A stretch of 64,000 nucleotides of DNA from Verrucomicrobiota bacterium. Its GTDB lineage: Bacteria > Verrucomicrobiota > Verrucomicrobiia > CAIQCK01. How positions within the stretch are numbered: the first letter of the stretch is position 1; the number at the start of each line of letters is the position of its first letter. Shown one piece after another: positions 1-7,804 of this stretch. The stretch is from the NCBI GenBank assembly GCA_016222825.1, contig JACRQF010000009.1, positions 372,001 to 436,000 of the forward strand, given 5' to 3'. Below the pieces are notes generated by a model that saw nothing but the letters and a program-made list of their open reading frames with translations, searched no databases and was not told where the DNA came from. The position numbers were made by a program, and so were the translations under genes.

Positions 1-1
1 C

Positions 2-121
2 AGCGTTCGCATCGGCAACGCCGCGCCGGTGAGCCTCGCCGCCGACGCGGAAGGTCTGCTAACCATCCCCGGCGTGAGCATTCCCTCTCGCGACGGCGTT
101 CGCGTCAGCATCAGCCGTTGA
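2..121 (+). CDS. C-terminal fragment of an unidentified protein
   Basis: An open frame runs in from the left edge and stops at TGA 119-121, giving the last 39 residues of a protein (ending ...DGVRVSISR). The alternating hydrophobic and polar pattern looks like a beta-strand C-terminal domain, as found at the end of secreted glycosidases, but this is too little to name a family. It converges on the sulfatase gene with only 12 bases between the two stops. The rest of the gene lies outside the window. Confidence 0.55.
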   Translation, partial: SVRIGNAAPVSLAADAEGLLTIPGVSIPSRDGVRVSISR

Positions 122-133
122 ATGTCGCGCCGC

Positions 134-1549
134 CTACGGTGTGTAGCGCACCGTGCCGTTGGCGTCAGTGACGTAGCGCCACTTCTCGATGTAGGTCGCT
201 GCGGGCCGGAAGTCATCGTGGCTTTCTCGGAGCTTCCGCTGCAAGAGCGCGTCGAGTTCCTTCTGCAACGCCGCCGATTGCGGGTCGCCGCAGAGGTTTT
301 TCATCTGATGGGGATCGCTCTGGTTGTCGAACAGCAGCCACGGGCCGTCGAGCGTCCGGACGTAGGTGTGACGCTCCGTGCGCACGCCGCGGTATTCCTG
401 GCCGCCGCCCTTGCGCGTCCATTGGCCGAACGGCGAGTAGCAGGCGATGAGCGCCGCGCCGCCGCCGGGCGCCGACCCGCCGCGCAGGTGCTGCGAGAAG
501 TCGAGTCCCTCGACCGTCTTCGGAATCTCCACGCCGCAAAGGCCGAGCAGCGTCGGCATGATGTCCGGCGTCCCAAACGGCGCGGCGACGACGCGCTCGC
601 GCTCACTGAGTCGCGGCCAGTGGATGAGAAACGGCACGCGGATGGCTTCGTCGTAGGGAACCTGTTTGTTGAACCGGCCGTGCGAGCCGAGCATGTCGCC
701 GTGGTCGGAGGTGAAAACGAAGATCGTGTCGCGCTCAATGCCGGTTTCGCGCAGCGTCGCCCAGAGCTGGCCGAGGCAATCATCGAGGGCCGTGCAATGG
801 GCGTAGTAACCGGCCACTTTCTTCCGCACCGCTTCGGTGCCATCGGGGACGTTGGGCTGGAGCCGGAGCTTGTCCGGCTGATACATGTCGGCGAACCGCT
901 GCGGCGCGGTGAGGTAGGGGTCGTGCGGCGGCCCCCACGAGAGCACGAGCAGGAACGGCCCCTGCGCCGCCTGCCCGCGAATGTAGCGTTGCGCCTCGCG
1001 GGTTTGCGCGGCGGCGTCGTAGCCTTCCCACTGGAGTTTCACGTCCTCATCGGCGTAGTAGAACGAACGGTTGTAGTCGTGCGTGCATTCCAGCACCTTC
1101 CAGAACTCGAAGCCGTGCCGCCGCTCGCGCGGGATGTAGTTCGACCGCCCGTGGCCGTCCACGTGCCACTTGCCGATGTAACCGGTCCGGTAGCCCGCGC
1201 CGCGGAACGCCTGCGCCAGCGAGACGGCGTTGTCATTGAGGCAGACGTCGTTGAGGAACACGCCATGCGTCAGCGGATACTGCCCCGTCAGCAAGCTCGC
1301 GCGATACGGCGAGCAGACCGGACAGGTGGACACGGCCATGTTAAAGCGGACGCTGCGGGTGGCAAGTTTGTCGAGCACCGGCGTGCGGACGTTTGGGTCG
1401 CCGGCAAATCCTGTCGCCTGCGCCCGCCACTGGTCGGCGAACACAAAGACGACGTTCGGCTTGCGCCCGGCATCGGCAGCAAGAAGCAGGTCCGGCAACA
1501 ACACAGCGGCGGCACAGATTCCCAATGCGAAAGCGGAGACAGTTTTCAT
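134..1549 (-). CDS. Secreted sulfatase (type I, formylglycine-dependent)
   Basis: This 471-residue protein belongs to the alkaline-phosphatase-like sulfatase family, which hydrolyses sulfate esters of sugars or other organics. Residues 1-25 form a signal peptide (hydrophobic core, then LLAADA), so it acts in the periplasm or outside. The metal-binding start NVVFVFADQ lies at 32-40. The maturation motif C-S-P-Y-R is at 79-83, where Cys79 would become formylglycine, and a second metal site TSDHGD is near residue 280. Length is normal for the family. It lies 49 bp downstream of a cytochrome c gene on the same strand. The substrate cannot be told. No convincing formylglycine-generating enzyme is encoded in the window; the SUMF1-like protein at 33110-33898 is a poor candidate. 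Confidence 0.93.
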   Translation of the reverse strand: MKTVSAFALGICAAAVLLPDLLLAADAGRKPNVVFVFADQWRAQATGFAGDPNVRTPVLDKLATRSVRFNMAVSTCPVCSPYRASLLTGQYPLTHGVFLNDVCLNDNAVSLAQAFRGAGYRTGYIGKWHVDGHGRSNYIPRERRHGFEFWKVLECTHDYNRSFYYADEDVKLQWEGYDAAAQTREAQRYIRGQAAQGPFLLVLSWGPPHDPYLTAPQRFADMYQPDKLRLQPNVPDGTEAVRKKVAGYYAHCTALDDCLGQLWATLRETGIERDTIFVFTSDHGDMLGSHGRFNKQVPYDEAIRVPFLIHWPRLSERERVVAAPFGTPDIMPTLLGLCGVEIPKTVEGLDFSQHLRGGSAPGGGAALIACYSPFGQWTRKGGGQEYRGVRTERHTYVRTLDGPWLLFDNQSDPHQMKNLCGDPQSAALQKELDALLQRKLRESHDDFRPAATYIEKWRYVTDANGTVRYTP

Positions 1550-1598
1550 GATGAACCTACGGAACTTGGAGAAGCAAACAACCGCGTGTCTCGGGCTG

Positions 1599-1862
1599 CT
1601 AGCGGGCCTTCCTGGACTTGGCAGCCTCGCGCACGCCCTTCAGGTAGTCGGAGAGGTCGCCGTATTCCTCATTGTCGAGGCGCGCCTTGTCCTTCATCTT
1701 CCAGAGCCAACGCTTCCACGTCATGTCTTCGTAGATCGTGGGATCAAGGTCCTTGTGGCAACGGATGCACTTGGCCTCATACAACTTCTTGCCGGGCGGG
1801 GCCGCTGGCGCTTGCTCCGCTGCCACGATCACGGAAACGCCCAGCGCAACAACCACAGCCAT
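1599..1862 (-). CDS. Small periplasmic c-type cytochrome
   Basis: An 87-residue protein with an N-terminal export signal (MAVVVALGVSVIVAAE) followed by a single haem-binding motif C-I-R-C-H at residues 32-36. The rest is charged and helical, with an absolutely typical YEAKCIRCHK context for a small monohaem cytochrome. The frame extends upstream to a GTG at 1931, but the signal peptide begins directly at the ATG at 1862, so I use that start. A Met that could be the distal haem ligand is present in the WKMKDK stretch. It precedes the sulfatase on the same strand, but no functional link is evident. The electron partner is unknown. Confidence 0.8.
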   Translation of the reverse strand: MAVVVALGVSVIVAAEQAPAAPPGKKLYEAKCIRCHKDLDPTIYEDMTWKRWLWKMKDKARLDNEEYGDLSDYLKGVREAAKSRKAR

Positions 1863-1995
1863 GAAGACCCGCTGGGCGAAAAGACGGTCCTGGCCATGCT
1901 GCGCGCTTTGACTTGTCCGCCGTGTTATCACGAAACAGTCTCATAGTGCGTCTGCCCCGATACAGCAATCCTTTTTCACACGTTGCTCAATTCGC

Positions 1996-2024
1996 TTGGC
2001 AAGGCGCGCGGCTTCACCTACAGT
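1996..2024 (+). promoter_or_regulatory. Predicted sigma-70-type promoter for the small basic protein and RmlD-like gene
   Basis: TTGGCA (1996-2001), a 17-base spacer and TACAGT (2019-2024). A start of transcription about seven bases further on would fall within a few bases of the ATG at 2036, so the mRNA would be almost leaderless. This is pattern reading only. Confidence 0.4.
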
Positions 2025-2035
2025 CCGCGCGCCCT

Positions 2036-2182
2036 ATGAGTCAGCAATACAACAAGAAAATCAAGCAACGTCGCCGCAAGGCCTATATCAAACGCAAAAG
2101 AGAGGCGCTCAAACAACGCGCCGCGAAGAAGCCCGGCGCAAAACCGGCGGCTGCCGCGGAAACGGCCAAGCCGGCCGCTTGA
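2036..2182 (+). CDS. Small, very basic protein (48 aa)
   Basis: The protein starts MSQQYNKKIKQRRRKAYIKR, is extremely rich in Lys and Arg through residue 32, and ends in an Ala/Pro/Lys tail (KPGAKPAAAAETAKPAA). There is no signal peptide. Such composition suits a nucleic-acid- or ribosome-associated protein, but no function can be assigned from sequence. I recall similar small proteins in Verrucomicrobiota, though I could not check this. The ATG at 2036 is chosen because the conserved-looking basic segment begins there; upstream in-frame sequence lacks such character. Its stop (TGA 2180-2182) overlaps the TTG start of the next gene, so the two are probably translationally coupled. Confidence 0.7.
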   Translation: MSQQYNKKIKQRRRKAYIKRKREALKQRAAKKPGAKPAAAAETAKPAA

Positions 2183-3108
2183 AGAAGCTGCTGGTGACGG
2201 GGGCCAGCGGGCTGCTCGGATCGCACGTCGCGCGCCGGGCGGCCGGGCGATTCGACACGCTCGGCGTCTTCCAAAGCTTTCAGCCGCCGGACTTCCCCGG
2301 CCGGCTCGAATCGCTCGACCTTGCCGATGCCGCGGCCGTGCGGTCGAGGCTCGACGACTTCCGCCCCGAACTCATCATCCACTGTGCTGCGCTGGCCGAC
2401 GCTGACCGCGCCCAGCGCGAGCCGGATCTCGCCCGCCGGCTGAACGTGGACGCCACCGCCACGCTCGCGCAAGCCGCCCGCCGGCTTGGCGCAAAGCTGC
2501 TGTTTGTATCCACCGATCTGGTTTTCGACGGGCGCAAGGGCGCGCCCTACGTCGAGGACGACCCGCCCTGCCCGCTCAGCCTCTACGGCCAGACGAAGCT
2601 CGAGGCCGAGCAGGCCGTGCGCGCCGGCTGCGACGCGTGGCTGATCGCGCGCACCTCGCTGATTGTCGGGCCGAGTCCACGCGGCAACCGCGGGCTGGAT
2701 GAGAAGCTCGGCCTGGCGCTGCGGGAAGGGCGCGCGGTGAAACTGTTCGTGGACGAGTTCCGCTGCCCGATCACGGCGGGCGACCTGGCCGCGGCGATGC
2801 TGGAACTGGCGGACTCGCCGCACACCGGCGTGTTCCATTTGGTCGGCTCGGAGCGGTTGAGCCGCTACGAAATCGGGATGCGGCTCGCGCGACGCTTTGG
2901 ATGGTCCACGGAAACGATCGAAGCGAAAAGCACGCGTGACGTGCCCATGAATCCACCGCGGCCCGCCGACCTGGTGCTCGACAACGCCAAAGCGCGACAG
3001 GCGCTGAAAACGCCGTTGCGCGGTCTCACCGACGCACTGGCGTCGCTGTCGGGAAACTCTTGGGGCGGCTGTCCACCGGCTTGTTCAAGTCCTCCGGCGT
3101 CGGCTTGA
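2179..3108 (+). CDS. RmlD-like NAD(P)-dependent sugar-nucleotide reductase/epimerase
   Basis: A 309-residue short-chain dehydrogenase of the extended type, resembling dTDP-4-dehydrorhamnose reductase (RmlD). The dinucleotide-binding motif GASGLLG is at 8-14. The catalytic set is Ser111/Thr112 with Tyr136-x3-Lys140 (YGQTK), and the family segment STDLVFDG runs 111-118. The start is a TTG at 2179 that overlaps the stop of the small basic gene (TTGA); no ATG fits the beginning of the Rossmann fold. It may act in deoxysugar or surface polysaccharide synthesis, but no other rhamnose genes are nearby, so the exact substrate is open. The last 83 bases overlap the 3' end of the convergent gene at 3026-3544. 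The C-terminal 20 or so residues (rich in Gly, Pro, Ser, Cys) look non-conserved and may be read-through beyond the ancestral stop. Confidence 0.85.
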   Translation: MKKLLVTGASGLLGSHVARRAAGRFDTLGVFQSFQPPDFPGRLESLDLADAAAVRSRLDDFRPELIIHCAALADADRAQREPDLARRLNVDATATLAQAARRLGAKLLFVSTDLVFDGRKGAPYVEDDPPCPLSLYGQTKLEAEQAVRAGCDAWLIARTSLIVGPSPRGNRGLDEKLGLALREGRAVKLFVDEFRCPITAGDLAAAMLELADSPHTGVFHLVGSERLSRYEIGMRLARRFGWSTETIEAKSTRDVPMNPPRPADLVLDNAKARQALKTPLRGLTDALASLSGNSWGGCPPACSSPPASA

Positions 3109-3544
3109 TGTTCGGCATCGCGAGCGTCTTGGGGTCCAACACGCGGTCCACCTTCTCCTGCGTCTTCCCATCCACTTTCGTCTGTGCCGCCTTGGCGGTG
3201 AAACCTTTGGTGGCAAAGCTCTTCTCAGGAACGCCCTTGCCGCTCGCGTCTGACTTGTGTGTCCCAAAAAGCCTCTGCCACCAACTGACCTTCTTCTCCG
3301 GCGGCGCGAAAGCATGGGTGTCAAACCGTTCTCCCACCGCCGGGCTGGCTTGGACGGGAAACTCCTTCGTTTCAAACCGCTTGGTTTCAAACTCCTTGGT
3401 CGGGAAGGTCTTGGTCGTGAACGTCTTCGTGTCGAACCCCCGCCCCTCGAACTTGGATTTCTTATAAGGTTCGAGCTTCTTGGAAGGCGTTTGGGCAAAC
3501 ACCACCGTCGCGGCCAGCACTGCGGTAAACACGATCCACTTCAC
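3026..3544 (-). CDS. Exported protein with T-K-x-F pentapeptide repeats
   Basis: A 172-residue protein of unknown function. A GTG at 3544 opens a clear signal peptide (WIVFTAVLAATVVFAQ). Residues about 35-65 carry a run of five-residue repeats of the form (x)TK(x)F: TKTF, TKTF, TKEF, TKRF, TKEF. A second, looser group follows around FATKGFTAK. The middle has a Trp/Leu patch (VSWWQRLFG) that could be membrane-associated. The remainder is Lys/Pro-rich and probably disordered. I do not recognise a family. The 3' end overlaps the convergent reductase gene by 83 bp, and the next gene upstream on the same strand ends 64 bp away. Confidence 0.7.
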   Translation of the reverse strand: MKWIVFTAVLAATVVFAQTPSKKLEPYKKSKFEGRGFDTKTFTTKTFPTKEFETKRFETKEFPVQASPAVGERFDTHAFAPPEKKVSWWQRLFGTHKSDASGKGVPEKSFATKGFTAKAAQTKVDGKTQEKVDRVLDPKTLAMPNIKPTPEDLNKPVDSRPKSFPTATPVRR

Positions 3545-3608
3545 GGCCCGGAGCCTAGCCCGCGAACACCTCCGAAGCAACCCTTTACACTCCCATTGCC
3601 AACGGTCG

Positions 3609-4946
3609 TCACTGCGCCGGCACGAGCCAAGCGCGGCGGACGGCGTTGGTGAGGGGCTTGTCGGTGAGGATGAGAAGCTGGGCGGTGGCGGCAAACGAGG
3701 CGGCGGGGAGTTCGCGCTCGGCGATGTCGGCGGACCAGACGATGTTGGTGGAAACGGTCTTCGGCGCACTGGTCGAGGAACGCCAGCGCACCCCGTAGCG
3801 GACGCCGGACTGCGGGTCGGCGACGCCGATGCGATAGACGACGTTGGAGCGGACGCGGATGTTGTCACTCTCCCAACCTTTGAGCTTCTGCGAGGCCGGG
3901 ATGGCGGTCCAGAAATCGGGCGCGCTGGCGGCGAGCCAACGCAGCTTGAGATCGCCGTTGCGGACGAGGTTGCCGGGCGGGTTGGCGGGTGACAGCGTGA
4001 CGGCGGCGCAATCGCCACCCTTGACGATGGCGCTGCCGACGCCGTAGCGCTCAACGGCGACGCGGTAGTTCTTGCCGGGCAGTTTGCTGAACGACCACGC
4101 CCCGTTGGTGTCGGTGAGCGTGCAGTAACCGGTGCCAAGAAGCATGACCTTGGCCGGCTGTTTCGAGAACGGCACGTTGGCGGGCCACGTCACGCGGCCG
4201 GCGAGCGATGGTTTGGACGGCGTCGCCGGGAGGGCGCGCGTGAAGAGCGTGTGGAGCACGTCGGCGACGGCGCGGGCGGATTCGTTGGCGCAATCGAGGA
4301 TGACCGGCTGGTCCTCGCGTTGTTGCAGCGCCTCGACCTTGGCGTAGATGTCCTCGGCGCGCTGCTTGGAGAAGGCGACGAGGCGCTTCATGCGCTCGAG
4401 CAAGCCGCGCAGGGCCGAGACATCGTCCTTGCCGAGCAACTGCGGCTGGTAGCCCGTGACGCTGACAGCCTTTCCGTCCAGCCAGTTCTCAAGGCGCTTG
4501 TGCATCTCGCCTTTGATGGGCGTGGCATGGCAGGGCGCGCCGCTGTCCTCGACGTAGTGGATGAGGCTGCCAATCCAGCGGGCAGCGTTGGGCGGCGTCT
4601 CGGTGCGGAGCGCCTGCAACGCGCGGCGGAAATACGGCTCATACGTGGCCGCCACCTCCGGCATCATGTGTTGGATGTGCGCGGGCACGCCGGGCCAGAG
4701 GAGGAAGTCGTTGGGAAAGAAATCCTCGCGAACGGAGTTGCGCCAATCGGGCATGAGGGAGTAGTCCTGAAGTCTCCGCCACTCGCTGCCGAAATACGCC
4801 GCGACCTTCTCGCGCTCCGGCAGCACTTCCTGCGCGGCGCGTGTGATCTCGCTGTGCGGCCCCCAGGCGAGCGCGGCGGGAGGCGGCGCGCACAACGCCG
4901 GCAGGAACATGAGGACAAGGAGGAATGAGTAGCGGGGCGTTTGCAT
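3609..4946 (-). CDS. Secreted zinc-dependent phospholipase C/S1-P1-nuclease-like protein with a carboxypeptidase-regulatory-like domain
   Basis: A 445-residue protein with a signal peptide (residues 1-27, ending PAALA). The mature chain begins WGPHSEITRAA, and a Trp near the N-terminus plus histidine is the hallmark of the zinc phospholipase C/P1 nuclease fold. Further likely zinc ligands are His130, Asp134 and His140 in IHYVEDSGAPCHA, and His149. Residues about 248-300 (GRVTWPAN...LTDTNGAWSFSKLPG) form a carboxypeptidase-regulatory-like beta-sandwich, and the C-terminal part is another beta-rich region. The hydrolysed substrate (phospholipid, nucleic acid or other phosphoester) is not deducible. 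It has its own strong promoter just upstream of the ATG. Confidence 0.75.
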   Translation of the reverse strand: MQTPRYSFLLVLMFLPALCAPPPAALAWGPHSEITRAAQEVLPEREKVAAYFGSEWRRLQDYSLMPDWRNSVREDFFPNDFLLWPGVPAHIQHMMPEVAATYEPYFRRALQALRTETPPNAARWIGSLIHYVEDSGAPCHATPIKGEMHKRLENWLDGKAVSVTGYQPQLLGKDDVSALRGLLERMKRLVAFSKQRAEDIYAKVEALQQREDQPVILDCANESARAVADVLHTLFTRALPATPSKPSLAGRVTWPANVPFSKQPAKVMLLGTGYCTLTDTNGAWSFSKLPGKNYRVAVERYGVGSAIVKGGDCAAVTLSPANPPGNLVRNGDLKLRWLAASAPDFWTAIPASQKLKGWESDNIRVRSNVVYRIGVADPQSGVRYGVRWRSSTSAPKTVSTNIVWSADIAERELPAASFAATAQLLILTDKPLTNAVRRAWLVPAQ

Positions 4947-4954
4947 GGGCGCTG

Positions 4955-4983
4955 AAAATACGGTTCGCGGCGCGCCGAGTCAA
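4955..4983 (-). promoter_or_regulatory. Near-consensus promoter giving a leaderless or near-leaderless mRNA
   Basis: Read on the minus strand: TTGACT (4983-4978), exactly 17 bases, then TATTTT (4960-4955). The expected transcription start, near 4948, is only about two bases before the ATG at 4946. Confidence 0.55.
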
Positions 4984-5085
4984 TCCGTGCGAATGGGGGG
5001 AGGCGCGGGTGGAAAATGTTCTGGCAAGGCGCGGGCCGGTCGGACAAACTTCGCCGGCTCGTTAACCCGCAAACCGCAAACCAAC

Positions 5086-6444
5086 ATGAAAACATTCCTC
5101 ACAGTCCTTCTCGTCCTGTTCACGGTCGTCGCGCCGCTGATGGCGCAGCAAGCGCAGCCGCCCGCGCCGGAGTTCAAACCGATCCTCGCAGGGATGGATT
5201 TGAAAGACGGCGACACGCTGGTCTTCCTCGGCGACAGCATCACGCACCAGTGCCTCTACACGCAGTATGTGGAGGACTTCTTCTACACGCGCTATCCGGA
5301 GCGGCGGATCCGATTCCACAACAGCGGCGTCGGCGGCGACCGCGCGGCGGACGCGCTGGCGCGTTTCGACGACGACGTGGCGGCGTTCAAGCCGAAATAC
5401 GTCACCGTCCTCCTCGGCATGAACGACGGCAGCTATACGAAGTTTGAGCCGGAAATCTTCGCGACCTACGAGAAAGGCATGACCGAACTGCTCGACAAGA
5501 TCGCCGCCCTCGGCGCGACGGCGGTGCCGATGACGCCGACAATGCACGATTCGCGCGCCGCGCGGATGCGCAAGCCGCAGGAGCCGCGCGACACCTATTA
5601 CAACGCCGTGCTCGCCTTCTACGGCACGTGGCTGCGCGAGATGGCCGGTCAGCGCGGGCTGGGCTTTGTCAACATGTGGGCGCCGCTCAACGACCTGACG
5701 ATGCAGGAACGGAAGAAGAACCCCAACTTCACCCTCATTAAGGACGCCGTCCATCCCGACGCACCCGGGCAGGTCGTCATGGCCACCGCGCTCATCAGCG
5801 ACATGATCCCCCGCAGCACCGTTTCCGGCCTCTTCGTTCGCCAACAGCCAAAGACGGGGAAATACACCGTCGCCGGCGTCAACGGCAAAGCCACCGACCT
5901 CCAGGTCGGCGATGACAAGATCAGTTTCACCTTCAAGGCGAACGCGCTGCCGTGGGTGCTGCCGCCTGACGCCGCCGACGGCTACAAGCTCACCTCCGCC
6001 GGCCACCGCTACAGCAACGAGAAGATCACCGTCGGCAACCTCAAGGTGGGCAAATACGAACTGCGCATTGACGGCGAGCTGGTCGGCTCCTATCTCGACA
6101 GCCAGCTTGCGTTCGGCGTGGAACTGGAGTGCAACGACAAGACCCCGCAGTATCAGCAGGCGTTGAAGGTGGCGATGCTGAACAAGGAACGCAACGACAA
6201 GGCCATCCATCCGCTGCGTGACCTGTGGGTCAGGCCGAAATTGCTGCGCCGCCAGGCGGCCCTGCTGGACCAACAGGGCAAAAAGGACGCGGCCAACGCC
6301 AAACGCGCGGAGTTGGAGAAGTTCCTGGTGGAGTTCAAGCCGGCCGTCGCCGAGAAGATCGCGCTCGCCAAACAGTTCGAGGACCAGATTTACCAGGCCA
6401 ACCAGCCCGTCGCGCGGAAATACGAATTGACCCGCGTGCCCTGA
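5086..6444 (+). CDS. Secreted SGNH/GDSL hydrolase
   Basis: A 452-residue exported esterase-type hydrolase. Residues 1-20 are a signal peptide ending LMA-QQ. Block I is GDSITHQ with nucleophile Ser51. The block II glycine lies in NSGVGGDR (79-86), block III is GMNDGSY with Asn113, and block V is DAVHPD with Asp220 and His223, so the catalytic machinery is complete. About 220 further residues follow the hydrolase domain. They contain a beta-rich segment (240-340) and a helical, Lys/Glu-rich C-terminus seen in planctomycete and verrucomicrobial relatives that act on acetylated glycans. The ATG at 5086 is chosen because the signal peptide starts there. The gene stands alone between divergent and convergent neighbours. 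Confidence 0.88.
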   Translation: MKTFLTVLLVLFTVVAPLMAQQAQPPAPEFKPILAGMDLKDGDTLVFLGDSITHQCLYTQYVEDFFYTRYPERRIRFHNSGVGGDRAADALARFDDDVAAFKPKYVTVLLGMNDGSYTKFEPEIFATYEKGMTELLDKIAALGATAVPMTPTMHDSRAARMRKPQEPRDTYYNAVLAFYGTWLREMAGQRGLGFVNMWAPLNDLTMQERKKNPNFTLIKDAVHPDAPGQVVMATALISDMIPRSTVSGLFVRQQPKTGKYTVAGVNGKATDLQVGDDKISFTFKANALPWVLPPDAADGYKLTSAGHRYSNEKITVGNLKVGKYELRIDGELVGSYLDSQLAFGVELECNDKTPQYQQALKVAMLNKERNDKAIHPLRDLWVRPKLLRRQAALLDQQGKKDAANAKRAELEKFLVEFKPAVAEKIALAKQFEDQIYQANQPVARKYELTRVP

Positions 6445-6614
6445 TTCCCAACAGCCGCGAGATCGCGAGACGGAAGGCACGGATGCTGCCACTGATGGTC
6501 GTGACCGTTTGGTGGTAGCAGAAATCCATTTACTTCCCCGCCGTTTTCCGTAGAGTGCTGACTGGTTTTGGCCGGAAATGGATTTTGGCGGAACCAGCAC
6601 GGAATATAACGACT

Positions 6615-6833
6615 ATGCCCAAAGGAGATGCAGTCCAGTTGGAAGGAACGGTGAAGGAGTTGCTCGCCGGCACGATGTATCGTGTCGAGTTGGAGAACGG
6701 CCACACCGTCCTCTGCCACATCTCCGGCAAGATGCGGCAGAACTTCATCCGCATCTCCCTCGGCGACAAGGTCACCGTCGAAGTTTCCCCCTACGACCTG
6801 ACCAAGGGCCGCATCACGTTCCGCCACAAGTAG
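6615..6833 (+). CDS. infA: Translation initiation factor IF-1
   Basis: A 72-residue protein, the standard length, covering one S1-type OB fold. It matches the family throughout: [17 protein letters not shown], then FRVEL-type [21 protein letters not shown], then [21 protein letters not shown]. It blocks the A site of the 30S subunit and helps IF-2 and IF-3 during initiation in the cytoplasm. The ATG at 6615 gives the canonical N-terminus; no clear Shine-Dalgarno sequence precedes it. Its 3' end overlaps the convergent miaA gene by 20 bp. It stands alone, away from ribosomal protein operons. Confidence 0.97.
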   Translation: MPKGDAVQLEGTVKELLAGTMYRVELENGHTVLCHISGKMRQNFIRISLGDKVTVEVSPYDLTKGRITFRHK

Positions 6834-7794
6834 CGCCAACTGCGGGACGCGCGTCCTTTCGCAAACATTCCGCCAGTCTTCCAACAACGGACGCCGTGTC
6901 TTCGTCCGCCGCGACGCGAATCCACTCCACCCGCGCCTGATGGCGAAACCACGTGAGCTGGCGTTTGGCAAACTGCCGCGTGCGCGTCTTCACCAGCGCA
7001 ACGGTTTCCTGCAACGTGGCCTCGCCGCGGAGGTGGGCGATGACTTCCTTGTAGCCGAGCGCCTGGCAGGCGGTGGTGTTTTCAGTCAGGCCGCGCGACA
7101 GAAGTGAGCGGACTTCGTCCGCCAGTCCGGAGCTGAACATTGCCTCGACGCGGGCGCCGCAGCGGGCGTAGAGGTCGGCGCGGTCGCGCTCCAAGCCGTG
7201 CATGAGCGGCCGGGGGTCGGCGGCACCATCGCGCCCGGAGGCCGCGAGCCACCGGCGGCGCAAATCGGAGCTTCTTTGGCCGGTGAGGCGGCAGATTTCC
7301 AGCGCCCGGACGATGCGGCGGAAATTGTGCGGGCCGATGCGCGCGGCGGCTTCGGGATCCGCGCGGCGCAGTTCGTCGAGCACGCGCTCGCGGCCCATGT
7401 CTTCAAGTTCTGCGCGAAGGGCGGGCTCAGCGTCGGGCGTTTCGCTGAGACCCTCGGTGAGGGCGCGCAGGTAGAGGCCGGTGCCGCCGACGATGAGCGG
7501 CGTTTTGCCGCGGCGCTGGATGCCGGCGATGGCGGCATTGGCGAGCGCGACGTAGCGAGCCACGTCGAAGCGTTCGCTGACCTCGACCACATCAATCAGG
7601 TGGTGCGGCACGGCGGCGCGTTCGGCGGACGAGGGCTTGGCGGTGCCGATGTCCATGCCGCGATAGACCTGCATGGAGTCGGCGGAGACGATCTCGGCAT
7701 CGAAGCGGCGGGCGAGTTCGAGGGCGACAGCGGTTTTGCCGGCGGCGGTCGGGCCGATGAGGAAAACCGGAGCGTGAGGCGTGCCGTCGCTCAT
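6814..7794 (-). CDS. miaA: tRNA dimethylallyltransferase
   Basis: A 326-residue enzyme that adds a dimethylallyl group to N6 of A37 in tRNAs reading UNN codons. The P-loop GPTAAGKT is at 14-21. The family segments [18 protein letters not shown] (38-55), HHLIDVVE, and [13 protein letters not shown] (about 100-112) are all intact, as is the C-terminal tract with [14 protein letters not shown]. Length is normal. It is followed on the same strand by lspA (11 bp upstream of the ATG on the map), so the two may be cotranscribed as lspA-miaA. The stop region overlaps convergent infA by 20 bp. Confidence 0.97.
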   Translation of the reverse strand: MSDGTPHAPVFLIGPTAAGKTAVALELARRFDAEIVSADSMQVYRGMDIGTAKPSSAERAAVPHHLIDVVEVSERFDVARYVALANAAIAGIQRRGKTPLIVGGTGLYLRALTEGLSETPDAEPALRAELEDMGRERVLDELRRADPEAAARIGPHNFRRIVRALEICRLTGQRSSDLRRRWLAASGRDGAADPRPLMHGLERDRADLYARCGARVEAMFSSGLADEVRSLLSRGLTENTTACQALGYKEVIAHLRGEATLQETVALVKTRTRQFAKRQLTWFRHQARVEWIRVAADEDTASVVGRLAECLRKDARPAVGATCGGT

Positions 7795-7804
7795 GGCGGA
7801 ACGG

